The translations under genes were made by a program, and so were the position numbers. From Komarekiella atlantica HA4396-MV6 (GTDB lineage Bacteria > Cyanobacteriota > Cyanobacteriia > Cyanobacteriales > Nostocaceae), in contig JAHHHK010000004.1 of assembly GCA_019359395.1 (NCBI GenBank), positions 1-64,000 on the forward strand: a stretch of 64,000 bases of DNA. The letters are read 5' to 3'. The notes under the pieces are model-generated. The model was not told where the DNA came from, did no database searches, and was given only the letters and a program-made list of their open reading frames with translations. This document shows, piece after piece, positions 38,043 to 46,700 of the stretch (within the stretch, counting starts at the first letter, position 1; each line of letters starts with the position of its first letter).

Positions 38043-38448
38043 ACCGTTAGTCCTTGTTGATGCACTTAAACTCGTGTTTTGGAATATACCTTAGATAATT
38101 CTGTTAACTTGTCTCACTGAACCTAAGTTGAGGGAAGACAGACAAAACTATTTATAGACGTGAGATATTACGTCTTGATATTTATAAGGGCGATTTGGTC
38201 GCGCCTTTATATTTTGTACTGATGATAGTGATGATGACTTCCGTGTTAACACTAGCTTTGCCAAAGGGTATTACGAAAGTTTAAAGTTTATAGCTTAATA
38301 TATCTCCCGATCAAAGCAAAGGATTAGAGAAAAATCTTTCTAATACCTCATAATCAATACCTAATGCGTCTGCTTGAAACATGAAAAAATTATAGGCGCA
38401 GAATTAATAAAAACGTCAACAGGATTACAAGGAGCATCTTTTAGCTAA
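38043..38448. other. Divergent hmpF/hmpA control region
   Basis: 406 bp with no gene. It contains the hairpin at 38183-38211 and otherwise AT-rich DNA. Promoters for both directions must lie here. A GGAGCATC site about 20 bases before hmpA is the likely ribosome site. Confidence 0.5.
38183..38216 (+). terminator. Terminator-like hairpin in the hmpA upstream region
   Basis: TATAAGGGCG (38183-38192) pairs with CGCCTTTATA (38202-38211) with one G-U pair, followed by TTTTG. It lies about 240 bases before hmpA, with no gene ending here on the + strand. This suggests an attenuator or the end of a small transcript. Confidence 0.5.
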
Positions 38449-39636
38449 ATGCAGGGAAATTTAAATGAAATTGATATTTGCAGTATTTTGCAATTGATTG
38501 AGTTAGGACAGCGAACTGGACAACTATTGGTAGAAGCCCCTAGCTCTCACCATAGCAACAAACTGGATGGAGAATCTCTTGGATATCGCCCTAAACAACA
38601 GTCTTGGTTTGTCTTTTTCCTCAACGGTCAAATTATCTATTGCCAAGAAGGCGAGAGTCGTTTATCCCGAATTGGCGATTATTTACATCATTACCGAGTT
38701 GAGATGCAACTCGAAGAAATACAACTTGCCTCCCTATCATCAACAAACGCGCCAGAATATGCATATCTCTGGGCACTCTTAGAACGAAATATAATTCAAC
38801 CGAAGATAGCTGGTAGTATCATCCACGGCTTGGTGCATGAAACCCTCTTTGATCTGCTGAGTTTGCATCAAGGTAATTTCATTTTCCATCAGGGTGCGGC
38901 ACTTACCCCACAATTAAATACTTTGGAGATTGCTCCACTAGTTACTAAAATTTCGAAGCAAGTGCAAGAGTGGAAGCAGTTATATCCACATATTCAATCT
39001 CCTGAGCAACTACCAGTGTTGGCTGACCAAGTTCAGCTACGCTCCTCACTCCCAGCAGCAACATTAAATAAGTTACAGCATTGGGCAGATGGTAAAACAT
39101 CCCTGCGTCAATTGGCTCGCCATCTTAACCGAGATATTCTGACAGTTGCCAAGGCAATACATCCATACGTGCAACAAAATTGGCTACAACTAGTATATTC
39201 AGTTACACGTAAGCAAGAAAACTACACAAAAGATAGATTGGAAGTAAATCATCGCAAGCGGATAGTATGTATTGACGATGCGATCGCCATCGGTGAAACT
39301 ATAGAGTCTATCTTGCAACCACAAGGTTATGAGGCAATCTCCATCACAAATCCCTTAGAGGCTCTCAGTCTCGTTTTTCAACTCAAGCCAGATTTAATTT
39401 TGTGTGATATTACGATGCCGCAATTGGAAGGGTACGAAATTTGCGCCATGCTGCGACACTCAACAGTATTTCGGTTTATACCAATTATCATGCTTACTGG
39501 TAAAGATGGATTTATTGATCGAGTCAGGGCTAGTATGGTCGGGGCAACAGATTATTTGACAAAACCATTCACAGACACCGAATTACTAATGCTTATAGAG
39601 AAATATATCAATAAAGAGTCTTGTGTATCGGCATAA
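38449..39636 (+). CDS. hmpA: HmpA, PATAN-domain response regulator
   Basis: 395 aa. An N-terminal PATAN/DUF4388-type domain (LNEIDICSILQLIELGQRTGQLLVE), a helical middle, and a C-terminal receiver (about 272-392) with CIDD, phospho-acceptor D320 in LCDITMP, and LTKPF. Such PatA-type regulators head the chemotaxis-like operons of cyanobacteria. They are thought to act as output regulators on pilus motors. First gene of hmpABCDE. Confidence 0.85.
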   Translation: MQGNLNEIDICSILQLIELGQRTGQLLVEAPSSHHSNKLDGESLGYRPKQQSWFVFFLNGQIIYCQEGESRLSRIGDYLHHYRVEMQLEEIQLASLSSTNAPEYAYLWALLERNIIQPKIAGSIIHGLVHETLFDLLSLHQGNFIFHQGAALTPQLNTLEIAPLVTKISKQVQEWKQLYPHIQSPEQLPVLADQVQLRSSLPAATLNKLQHWADGKTSLRQLARHLNRDILTVAKAIHPYVQQNWLQLVYSVTRKQENYTKDRLEVNHRKRIVCIDDAIAIGETIESILQPQGYEAISITNPLEALSLVFQLKPDLILCDITMPQLEGYEICAMLRHSTVFRFIPIIMLTGKDGFIDRVRASMVGATDYLTKPFTDTELLMLIEKYINKESCVSA

Positions 39637-39829
39637 ACGAGATCTAAAACTTGTTGATCTAATAAAAGATGAGGTAAAAAATGTTATCACAGAATCAGCA
39701 AACCTAGTGAAACATCGATATTCAGTAAATTAGTGAAAAAATAAAATTAATTTATACACTAAATCATTGCGGGGGAATCAGGGAATGTTCCAAACAGGAA
39801 CCTCTACATCAGGAGGTAGATAGACACTT

Positions 39830-40195
39830 ATGAGTACAGTTCTGATTGTGGAAGACAGTATCGCGCAAAGGGAGATGATTACAGACCTCCTGAAAGCAAC
39901 TGGCCTAACAGTCACCCATGCCAGTGATGGATTAGAAGCATTGGAGGCAATTCAAAGCGCACCTCCCGATTTAGTAGTATTGGATATTGTCATGCCCCGG
40001 ATGAACGGCTACGAAGTTTGTCGCCGCTTAAAGTCAGATCCGAAAACCCAAAATGTCCCTGTGGTGATGTGTTCTTCTAAAGGCGAAGAATTTGATCGCT
40101 ACTGGGGTATGAAACAAGGTGCAGACGCTTACATAGCCAAACCATTTCAACCAACCGAATTGGTTGGAACAGTCAAACAACTGCTGCGAGGATAA
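39830..40195 (+). CDS. hmpB: HmpB, CheY-like response regulator
   Basis: 121 aa, a single receiver: VEDS at 8-10, phospho-acceptor D52 in VVLDIVMPRMNGYEV, CSSKG and AKPF. A strong AGGAGG precedes the ATG. It is probably phosphorylated by HmpE. The next gene starts 13 bases after its stop. Confidence 0.9.
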   Translation: MSTVLIVEDSIAQREMITDLLKATGLTVTHASDGLEALEAIQSAPPDLVVLDIVMPRMNGYEVCRRLKSDPKTQNVPVVMCSSKGEEFDRYWGMKQGADAYIAKPFQPTELVGTVKQLLRG

Positions 40196-40208
40196 GGATG
40201 AAAACAAT

Positions 40209-40739
40209 ATGGTCAGCAAACCGGACTTTTTAAGTGGTAGTGGTCAAGACCACTTTCGTCCTGAATTACAAGTAGAAAGTCCTGAAGGTGAGTTACATTT
40301 GAGATTTTACATTCCCTCGCATCAGGAGTTTGCACTACAAGCAACTGGCATCCGGGAGGTAATTGAACTGAGTCCCGATAGAATCACTCCAATTCCTAAT
40401 GCTTCTCCTTTACTTTTGGGTACTCTAAATTTACGAGGTCGAGTTATTTGGGTAGCTGATTTGGGTCAATTTCTTGGAGAAGCAAGTGCATTAAACACAG
40501 ATAGAGCTGAAATTCCGGTGATTGCCATTGAGGAGCAAGACACAATAGTGGGTTTAGCAGTCGAGGAAATTGGTGGCATGGACTGGCTGGACATACAGCA
40601 TCTCATGCCACCAACTAATATTCCAGATACTATGGCTCCCTTTTTGCGCGGAGAGTGGTTATTAGATACTAGAAAAAATCAGTGTCTACGACTACTCGAT
40701 CAAATGGCAATTTTGCGGAGTGCGCGGTGGGCAGGATGA
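40209..40739 (+). CDS. hmpC: HmpC, CheW-like adaptor
   Basis: 176 aa from the ATG at 40209, preceded by AAGGATG. An in-frame start at 40164 would overlap hmpB and lacks homology. The CheW fold shows EFALQATGIREVIEL, ITPIPNASPLLLGTLNLRGRVIWVADL and VGLAVEEI. It links the HmpD receptor to the HmpE kinase. 15 bases before hmpD. Confidence 0.88.
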   Translation: MVSKPDFLSGSGQDHFRPELQVESPEGELHLRFYIPSHQEFALQATGIREVIELSPDRITPIPNASPLLLGTLNLRGRVIWVADLGQFLGEASALNTDRAEIPVIAIEEQDTIVGLAVEEIGGMDWLDIQHLMPPTNIPDTMAPFLRGEWLLDTRKNQCLRLLDQMAILRSARWAG

Positions 40740-40754
40740 AATTGGGAGGAGGAA

Positions 40755-43721
40755 ATGGCAGCAAGTATAGATGATTACGAGCCAACATATCAGCAGGCAA
40801 TGACAGCCTATGTTCAAAGGAACTATGAAGTTGCCGCTACTTTAGTTGACCAAGTGGTGCAAAGTTTACCAAATGACCCTAACTCCCGTTTGTTACGGGG
40901 GCACATCTACTACGTTTTGCAGGAGTACGATGTCGCACAAGAAGAATATCAACAGGTGTTGCATTTGACTGACGAGCAAGAAATTATTGGTTTTGCCAAT
41001 AATGGACTTGAAAATATAAATCAACACCTACAATCATTAGGTAGCCAGATTGATACATTTGCAGATCAAGAGCAAATCAATCCCCTAGAAATTTCTGATT
41101 CTCTTTCTCTATCATCTAGTGAACAAGAATTTTCATTGGGTACTAGTGAAGAGTTTGATAGCAGTAGCCTTGATTTAAGATCCTTTGGGGAACATCAAGA
41201 AGGTGTGAATGCACTAGAAGAGTTATCCTTGGACAGTCCATTTGACATACCAACAGACAGTATTCAATTTGGCAAAACATTAAACTCTTCCACAACTGTT
41301 GATGAGGCTAAAGATCCTTTTGACTTGAGTCAACAATTACAGGAGCAAGAGTTGAATGGCAGCAATTGGGATGGGCAAGCAGAATTAGAGCTACCCGCTT
41401 TCTGGCAAGAAGATATCTCAGAAACTAGTCTTGAAGAACAAGTAGTGAATAGTAATTTCCTAGAAATTGACGCAAATTTAACTAACGAAAATTCTGCAAT
41501 TGACAATAGTAGTAGTAACTATTCACCTTTCGACTCAGCCAATCTACAAACTAGCAATAGCCAGAAAAATTTCCCTGATTTATTGATTGAGTCAAAGTCT
41601 CAAGAGTCTAGTGTTGAGAAGTTGGAATTAAAAAAAAGTAGTCTAGGGGATGAAACTTTATTGATCGTCGAAAGGGATCTCAAAAATGGCTCAATATTAG
41701 CAAACCAGTTGGAATATAGCAGTCCAGATGAGTTGTCTCAAGCCGAACCAAATAATTGGTTGCAAGAGGATAAAGCCTTAGTTACAGAAGTATTACAGCC
41801 AAATCAAACAGAGTTATCTTCATCTTTTAACAGCAATTTTGCCCAGGAAGAAAAGCAAGTTAAATCGGGTGAACTCATAGCTAGAAATAACTTTGATGAT
41901 GATGAAAGTTTTGATATTGAAGCATTTGAGTCTACTTTTGGCTCAGAGGAATTTACCTCTGATGAAGATACAAACAGTATATTAATTAGAGAAAATTCTA
42001 AGAGTAATATAGAATTTTTAGACGACTTTGAAGAATTTGACGATCTAGGGAATATTCCGGGATTTGATCTGATAGGAGGAGATTCTAACTTCAGTGATGT
42101 GGCAATGCATTCTGGTGCATTAGAAACCAATGGTAGCTTACGCAGTAAAGCCGTGGAGCCTACTTCAAGTAATGCAGCTAGCGATCGCGAAGAAGAACTG
42201 TTCACAATTACTGGTTCACATGAAGCAGTCCCCGTTTTTACTCAAACAGATGCCTCGAAGATAGAACCCAATGTTACGGTCGAGCAGGGTTTGTTAGCGC
42301 CATTAGAAAATGCTCCTATCGAAAGGAAACAATGGTTAATCGCTGGGAGTGTAGGTATTGTCTCAGCACTGGTTGTAGCCACGGTCAGCTTTGTAGCCAC
42401 GACGTTTTCCCCAGCCCAACAACGAGAATCAGTGCGGAACACAGGTTGGGCAATGTCACTAGCAGCGGGACTTGCAGGTTTTGCGACCGCAGGCTTTATG
42501 GGGACTCTTACACTCAAGCAAATTCGGCGCACAACCCAGGATTTGCAAAATCAGTTTGATGCTGTACGCCAAGGCAATCTCAATGCTCAAGCTACAGTAT
42601 ATTCTGAGGATGAATTTGGGCACTTAGCCACGGGCTTTAATGAAATGGCGCGGGTAATTTTCACCACCACAAATGAAGCCCAACGTAAAGCCGATGAACA
42701 AGAGGAAGCCAAAGAAAACCTGCAACGTCAGGTAATTCGTTTGTTGGACGATGTGGAAGGAGCCGCTAGAGGAGATTTAACAGTTCAAGCTGAGGTGACA
42801 GCCGACGTACTCGGAGCCGTAGCCGACGCTTTTAACCTGACAATTCAAAACCTGCGGGATATTGTACAACAGGTAAAAGTGGCAGCTAAAGAAGTAACAA
42901 AAGGTGCAACTAATTCTGAAACTTTTGCTAGAGCCTTATCTAGTGATGCCTTGCGGCAAGCAGAAGAGTTGGCAGTCACCCTTAATTCTGTACAGGTGAT
43001 GACCGACTCGATTCAGCGGGTAGCAGAGGCGGCGCGGGAAGCTGAAACCGTTGCCCGCGATGCTAGTACTATTGCCCTTAAAGGTGGGGAAGCAGTCGAA
43101 AATACTGTAGCAGGTATTCTAGAAATTCGGGAAACTGTCGCTGAAACCACCCGGAAAGTCAAAAGATTGGCGGAATCTTCCCAAGAAATTTCTAAAATTG
43201 TGGCATTGATTTCCCAGATTGCTTCTAGAACTAACTTGCTGGCACTCAATGCGAGTATTGAGGCGGCAAGGGCAGGAGAAGCTGGACGCGGATTTGCGAT
43301 CGTGGCAGATGAAGTGCGCCAGCTAGCAGACAAATCTGCCAAATCCTTGAAGGAAATTGAACAAATTGTGATGCAAATACAAAGCGAAACCGGCTCTGTG
43401 ATGACCGCGATGGAAGAAGGCACACAACAAGTAATTAAAGGTACAAAATTGGCAGAAGAAGCCAAGCGATCGCTAGAAAATATTATTCAAGTAGCAAATC
43501 GTATTGACATTCTTGTACGCTCAATTACCACTGATACCGTGGAACAAACGGAAACCTCCCGCGCCGTTGCTCACGTAATGCAATCAGTGGAACTCACAGC
43601 CCAAGAAACTTCCCAAGAAGCACAACGAGTTTCTGGTGCTCTACAAAACTTAGTAGGTGTATCCCGCGACTTGATTGCCTCCGTTGAGCGTTTCCGAGTG
43701 GAAACTATGGAAACTAGGTAA
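40755..43721 (+). CDS. hmpD: HmpD, methyl-accepting chemotaxis protein
   Basis: 988 aa. N-terminal TPR-like helices (about 10-100) lead into a 400-residue acidic, Ser/Asp/Glu-rich linker. Two membrane helices follow (about 526-550 and 564-588) separated by a very short loop, so there is almost no periplasmic sensor. A HAMP domain and the signalling hairpin follow, with [20 protein letters not shown] and [15 protein letters not shown] (about 818-860). Sensing is therefore likely cytoplasmic. In N. punctiforme the homologue controls hormogonium motility and polysaccharide. Confidence 0.9.
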   Translation: MAASIDDYEPTYQQAMTAYVQRNYEVAATLVDQVVQSLPNDPNSRLLRGHIYYVLQEYDVAQEEYQQVLHLTDEQEIIGFANNGLENINQHLQSLGSQIDTFADQEQINPLEISDSLSLSSSEQEFSLGTSEEFDSSSLDLRSFGEHQEGVNALEELSLDSPFDIPTDSIQFGKTLNSSTTVDEAKDPFDLSQQLQEQELNGSNWDGQAELELPAFWQEDISETSLEEQVVNSNFLEIDANLTNENSAIDNSSSNYSPFDSANLQTSNSQKNFPDLLIESKSQESSVEKLELKKSSLGDETLLIVERDLKNGSILANQLEYSSPDELSQAEPNNWLQEDKALVTEVLQPNQTELSSSFNSNFAQEEKQVKSGELIARNNFDDDESFDIEAFESTFGSEEFTSDEDTNSILIRENSKSNIEFLDDFEEFDDLGNIPGFDLIGGDSNFSDVAMHSGALETNGSLRSKAVEPTSSNAASDREEELFTITGSHEAVPVFTQTDASKIEPNVTVEQGLLAPLENAPIERKQWLIAGSVGIVSALVVATVSFVATTFSPAQQRESVRNTGWAMSLAAGLAGFATAGFMGTLTLKQIRRTTQDLQNQFDAVRQGNLNAQATVYSEDEFGHLATGFNEMARVIFTTTNEAQRKADEQEEAKENLQRQVIRLLDDVEGAARGDLTVQAEVTADVLGAVADAFNLTIQNLRDIVQQVKVAAKEVTKGATNSETFARALSSDALRQAEELAVTLNSVQVMTDSIQRVAEAAREAETVARDASTIALKGGEAVENTVAGILEIRETVAETTRKVKRLAESSQEISKIVALISQIASRTNLLALNASIEAARAGEAGRGFAIVADEVRQLADKSAKSLKEIEQIVMQIQSETGSVMTAMEEGTQQVIKGTKLAEEAKRSLENIIQVANRIDILVRSITTDTVEQTETSRAVAHVMQSVELTAQETSQEAQRVSGALQNLVGVSRDLIASVERFRVETMETR

Positions 43722-43730
43722 TTAATCAAT

Positions 43731-43786
43731 AGTCCAAAGTCCAAATTATTGACCCTTGACTGTTAACTCTTGACCCTTGACTCTTG
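43731..43786. repeat. STRR heptamers between hmpD and hmpE
   Basis: Eight heptamers (AGTCCAA twice, ATTATTG, ACCCTTG, ACTGTTA, ACTCTTG, ACCCTTG, ACTCTTG) fill the gap. They leave no Shine-Dalgarno before the hmpE ATG at 43798. Confidence 0.85.
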
Positions 43787-43797
43787 ACTAAAAAACT

Positions 43798-46700
43798 ATG
43801 CTGCCGGAACAACAACAGCGGATTTTGGGTTACTTTATTGAAGAAGCCAGAGACCACCTGAACACAATTGAGCAGGGGTTGCTGAATCTTGAGAGTACCC
43901 TGAACGACCCGGAAATGATTAACGAAGTCTTCCGGGCAGCTCACTCCATCAAAGGAGGAGCGGCGATGCTTGGTCTGACTAGTATCCAGCACACGTCCCA
44001 CCGTCTGGAAGATTGTTTTAAAGTTCTTAAAGAGCATCCAGTTAAGGTTGACGAAAAGCTAGAGTCTTTATTTCTTGGTGTGTCTGATACTTTAAAAGTG
44101 CTCTTAGAGCATTTGAGTGGGCCGTTTGGTCTATCTGAAGATGCGGCTAATACTCTCATGTCAGAAACCGAGCCGGTCTTTCAATGGCTAAATCAGCATT
44201 TGGAATTACTCGTAGAGCAAGGTAATAGTGTAGCAAGTAGTACTACAGCACTGGAAAGACATTCAGCTTCCACAGATAACCTCAGCACACTCACAGAACT
44301 TTTTCTGCGGCGGGATATTCCCAGTTTGCCAGAAGACGCCCGGAAAGAATCTACAGATATATCCTTCTCGGTAGCACCTCAAGAGGTGAATTCTTCGTTT
44401 GCGATCGGGTCTTCAAAGGAGAAGCAGTCAAATACTAGCGGACACGGCGAATCGGTGCGATCACCAGTAGCAGCAACAACTGATAGTTTGGGCGAGTTTC
44501 AAGCCCATGTGCTACAAACACTACGGGAAATGTTGCAACTGTTTAAGCAAACAACAACACCCGAAACACGGCAAAATCTTCAGCAATGCTGTCACCAGTT
44601 AGTCAGACTCGGTGCAGCCCAGAATTTGTCCAATTGGTGTGGTTTGTGTCAAGCAGCAGCTAGTGCGATCGGCAATTCGGAAAACACTTATCTGACTTTA
44701 GCTAAAATCGTCATTACCGAAATCAAACAAGCTCAAGAATTAGTCCTACAAGGTAGAGAAGCCGAAATTGTCATCAGTCAGCAACTAGAAGTGCTTTTAA
44801 GCTTTGCAGAAATTGAGTTGCTAGAAATTACCCCTGATTTGGTTGATGAACAGTCTGCGGTTTTGACAGAACTATCAATTACGCCAGAGCCAATTCTATT
44901 TGTTAACACATTCGATACTACTGATAACGCCGAGCATTTAGTTAATTTGCCATTACAAGATAGCATAACTAGCTTATCTGAGCTAACAGAGCAACTTAAC
45001 CTTGATGAGTATACAGGCGATCGCCACGTTAACGCTTCAGAAGAACAGACCTCTATTGAATTACAAGTAACATCGGAAAATGTTGTTAACCAGGCTACTC
45101 TTGTTATTAACTCCTTGTCCGATCAAGAAGATGAGATACATCCGCTTAATAGTAATATTGATCCCAATGGGCCAGAGGTAGGAATAGCTGAATTAAATAC
45201 ACTTGCCGATTTATTTGAAGGCGAAACTCCCGATTTAGATGAAACTTGGCAACAAGAGGAAATTTTAGAGATTGTTGCTACCGATGAATTAGGAATTGAC
45301 TTCAGTGACAGTGACACTGAAAATGAGGATACTGATAGCGATTTATCCGATTTACTCTCGTTTGATGAAGATACAAGCAATGAGCAGCAGCAAATAACCA
45401 CAACTGAAACAGAAGACTTATCCTTATTATTTGGTGATAACTTTCTAGACAAAGAAAATCAAGAACCACAAAATCAACAAATACCTTCTACAACCGTAGA
45501 ATTTAGTAATATTGCAACTTTTAATCTAAATTTAGACGCTTCCCCTTTAGATATTTTACAAGAATTTACGGAAAATTCTGGCGACTCAGAGGAATTTCCG
45601 GCGGAGACTCAAAATAGTGCCAATGAAAATGATGTAGTTGAAGATTTATTGTTACAAGCAGTAGATGATGAACCACTGCTTGCAAACGAAGTGAATCAAC
45701 CTGTGGCTGAGACGATCGCCAGCATAGAACTACCCACCAACCAACAAAATAATTTTGATGAATTATTTTTAGAAACCGGACATGCAGATTGGGTAGAGGA
45801 AATTACCCCTAATGACTATATAGAATCACCTACCTTGTCTCAGCCAGGCTTGTCTTTGGAAAACCTATTTACTCAAACAGAAGAATATATACTACCGTCT
45901 ACGGGTGAGTTAGAACTGAGTGATCTATTTGACGCTCCTTCGATAACACCATCTGAGCTTTCTTACTCAGAAGATGACTTGAGCACCTTCTGGAACGCAG
46001 AAATCACAGCAGAACAGCAGCATGAATTCGATTCTGTAGTTGAGCAAGATGTGGCAAAGGCGCTAGAGGAGAGTTTGTTTGCTGCGGCTGCTGACGACAT
46101 TTTTGCTGACAGTCAGCAATCCATCCCAGCTAGCTTTGATCTAGATGATTTTGATATCACTTTCCAGCCGCGACAGCAGCAAGATATGCTGTTTTCTTTA
46201 GATACTGAAGATGATTTATTTGAAGATTTAGCACCAAACAATTCAGCTTTTCCCACAATAGAAGACAGCGTACAACCCTCCGCACTTGAAAGCAGCGATC
46301 GCACAGAGTTAGCAAGTCTTAGAGAGTCAGTAACTCCTAAAGAGATTCGCAGCTTGTCGCAAGAACCAGAAGCTTTGGATGTTATACCAGAATTTACCAA
46401 TCAGTCCACAGAAATATCATCTGTAGATTCTCTCAAAACATTTGCTGATACTTTTGATGACAACACAGATGAAAATTTGCAACTGCTGTCTGAGGATATA
46501 TCTGACCTCACTTATATTCAAATTGAGACTACAGATAATATAAAAAATGATTTATCTTTTACAAAAGCTTCTTTAGATATAAGTTTTGGAGAAATTTCAG
46601 ATTTAGCATCATTACAGACGCAGCCAAGCGATTTGTTCGAGACTTTCGATAACAACACAGATGAAAATTTGCAACTGCTGTCTGAGGATATATCTGACCT

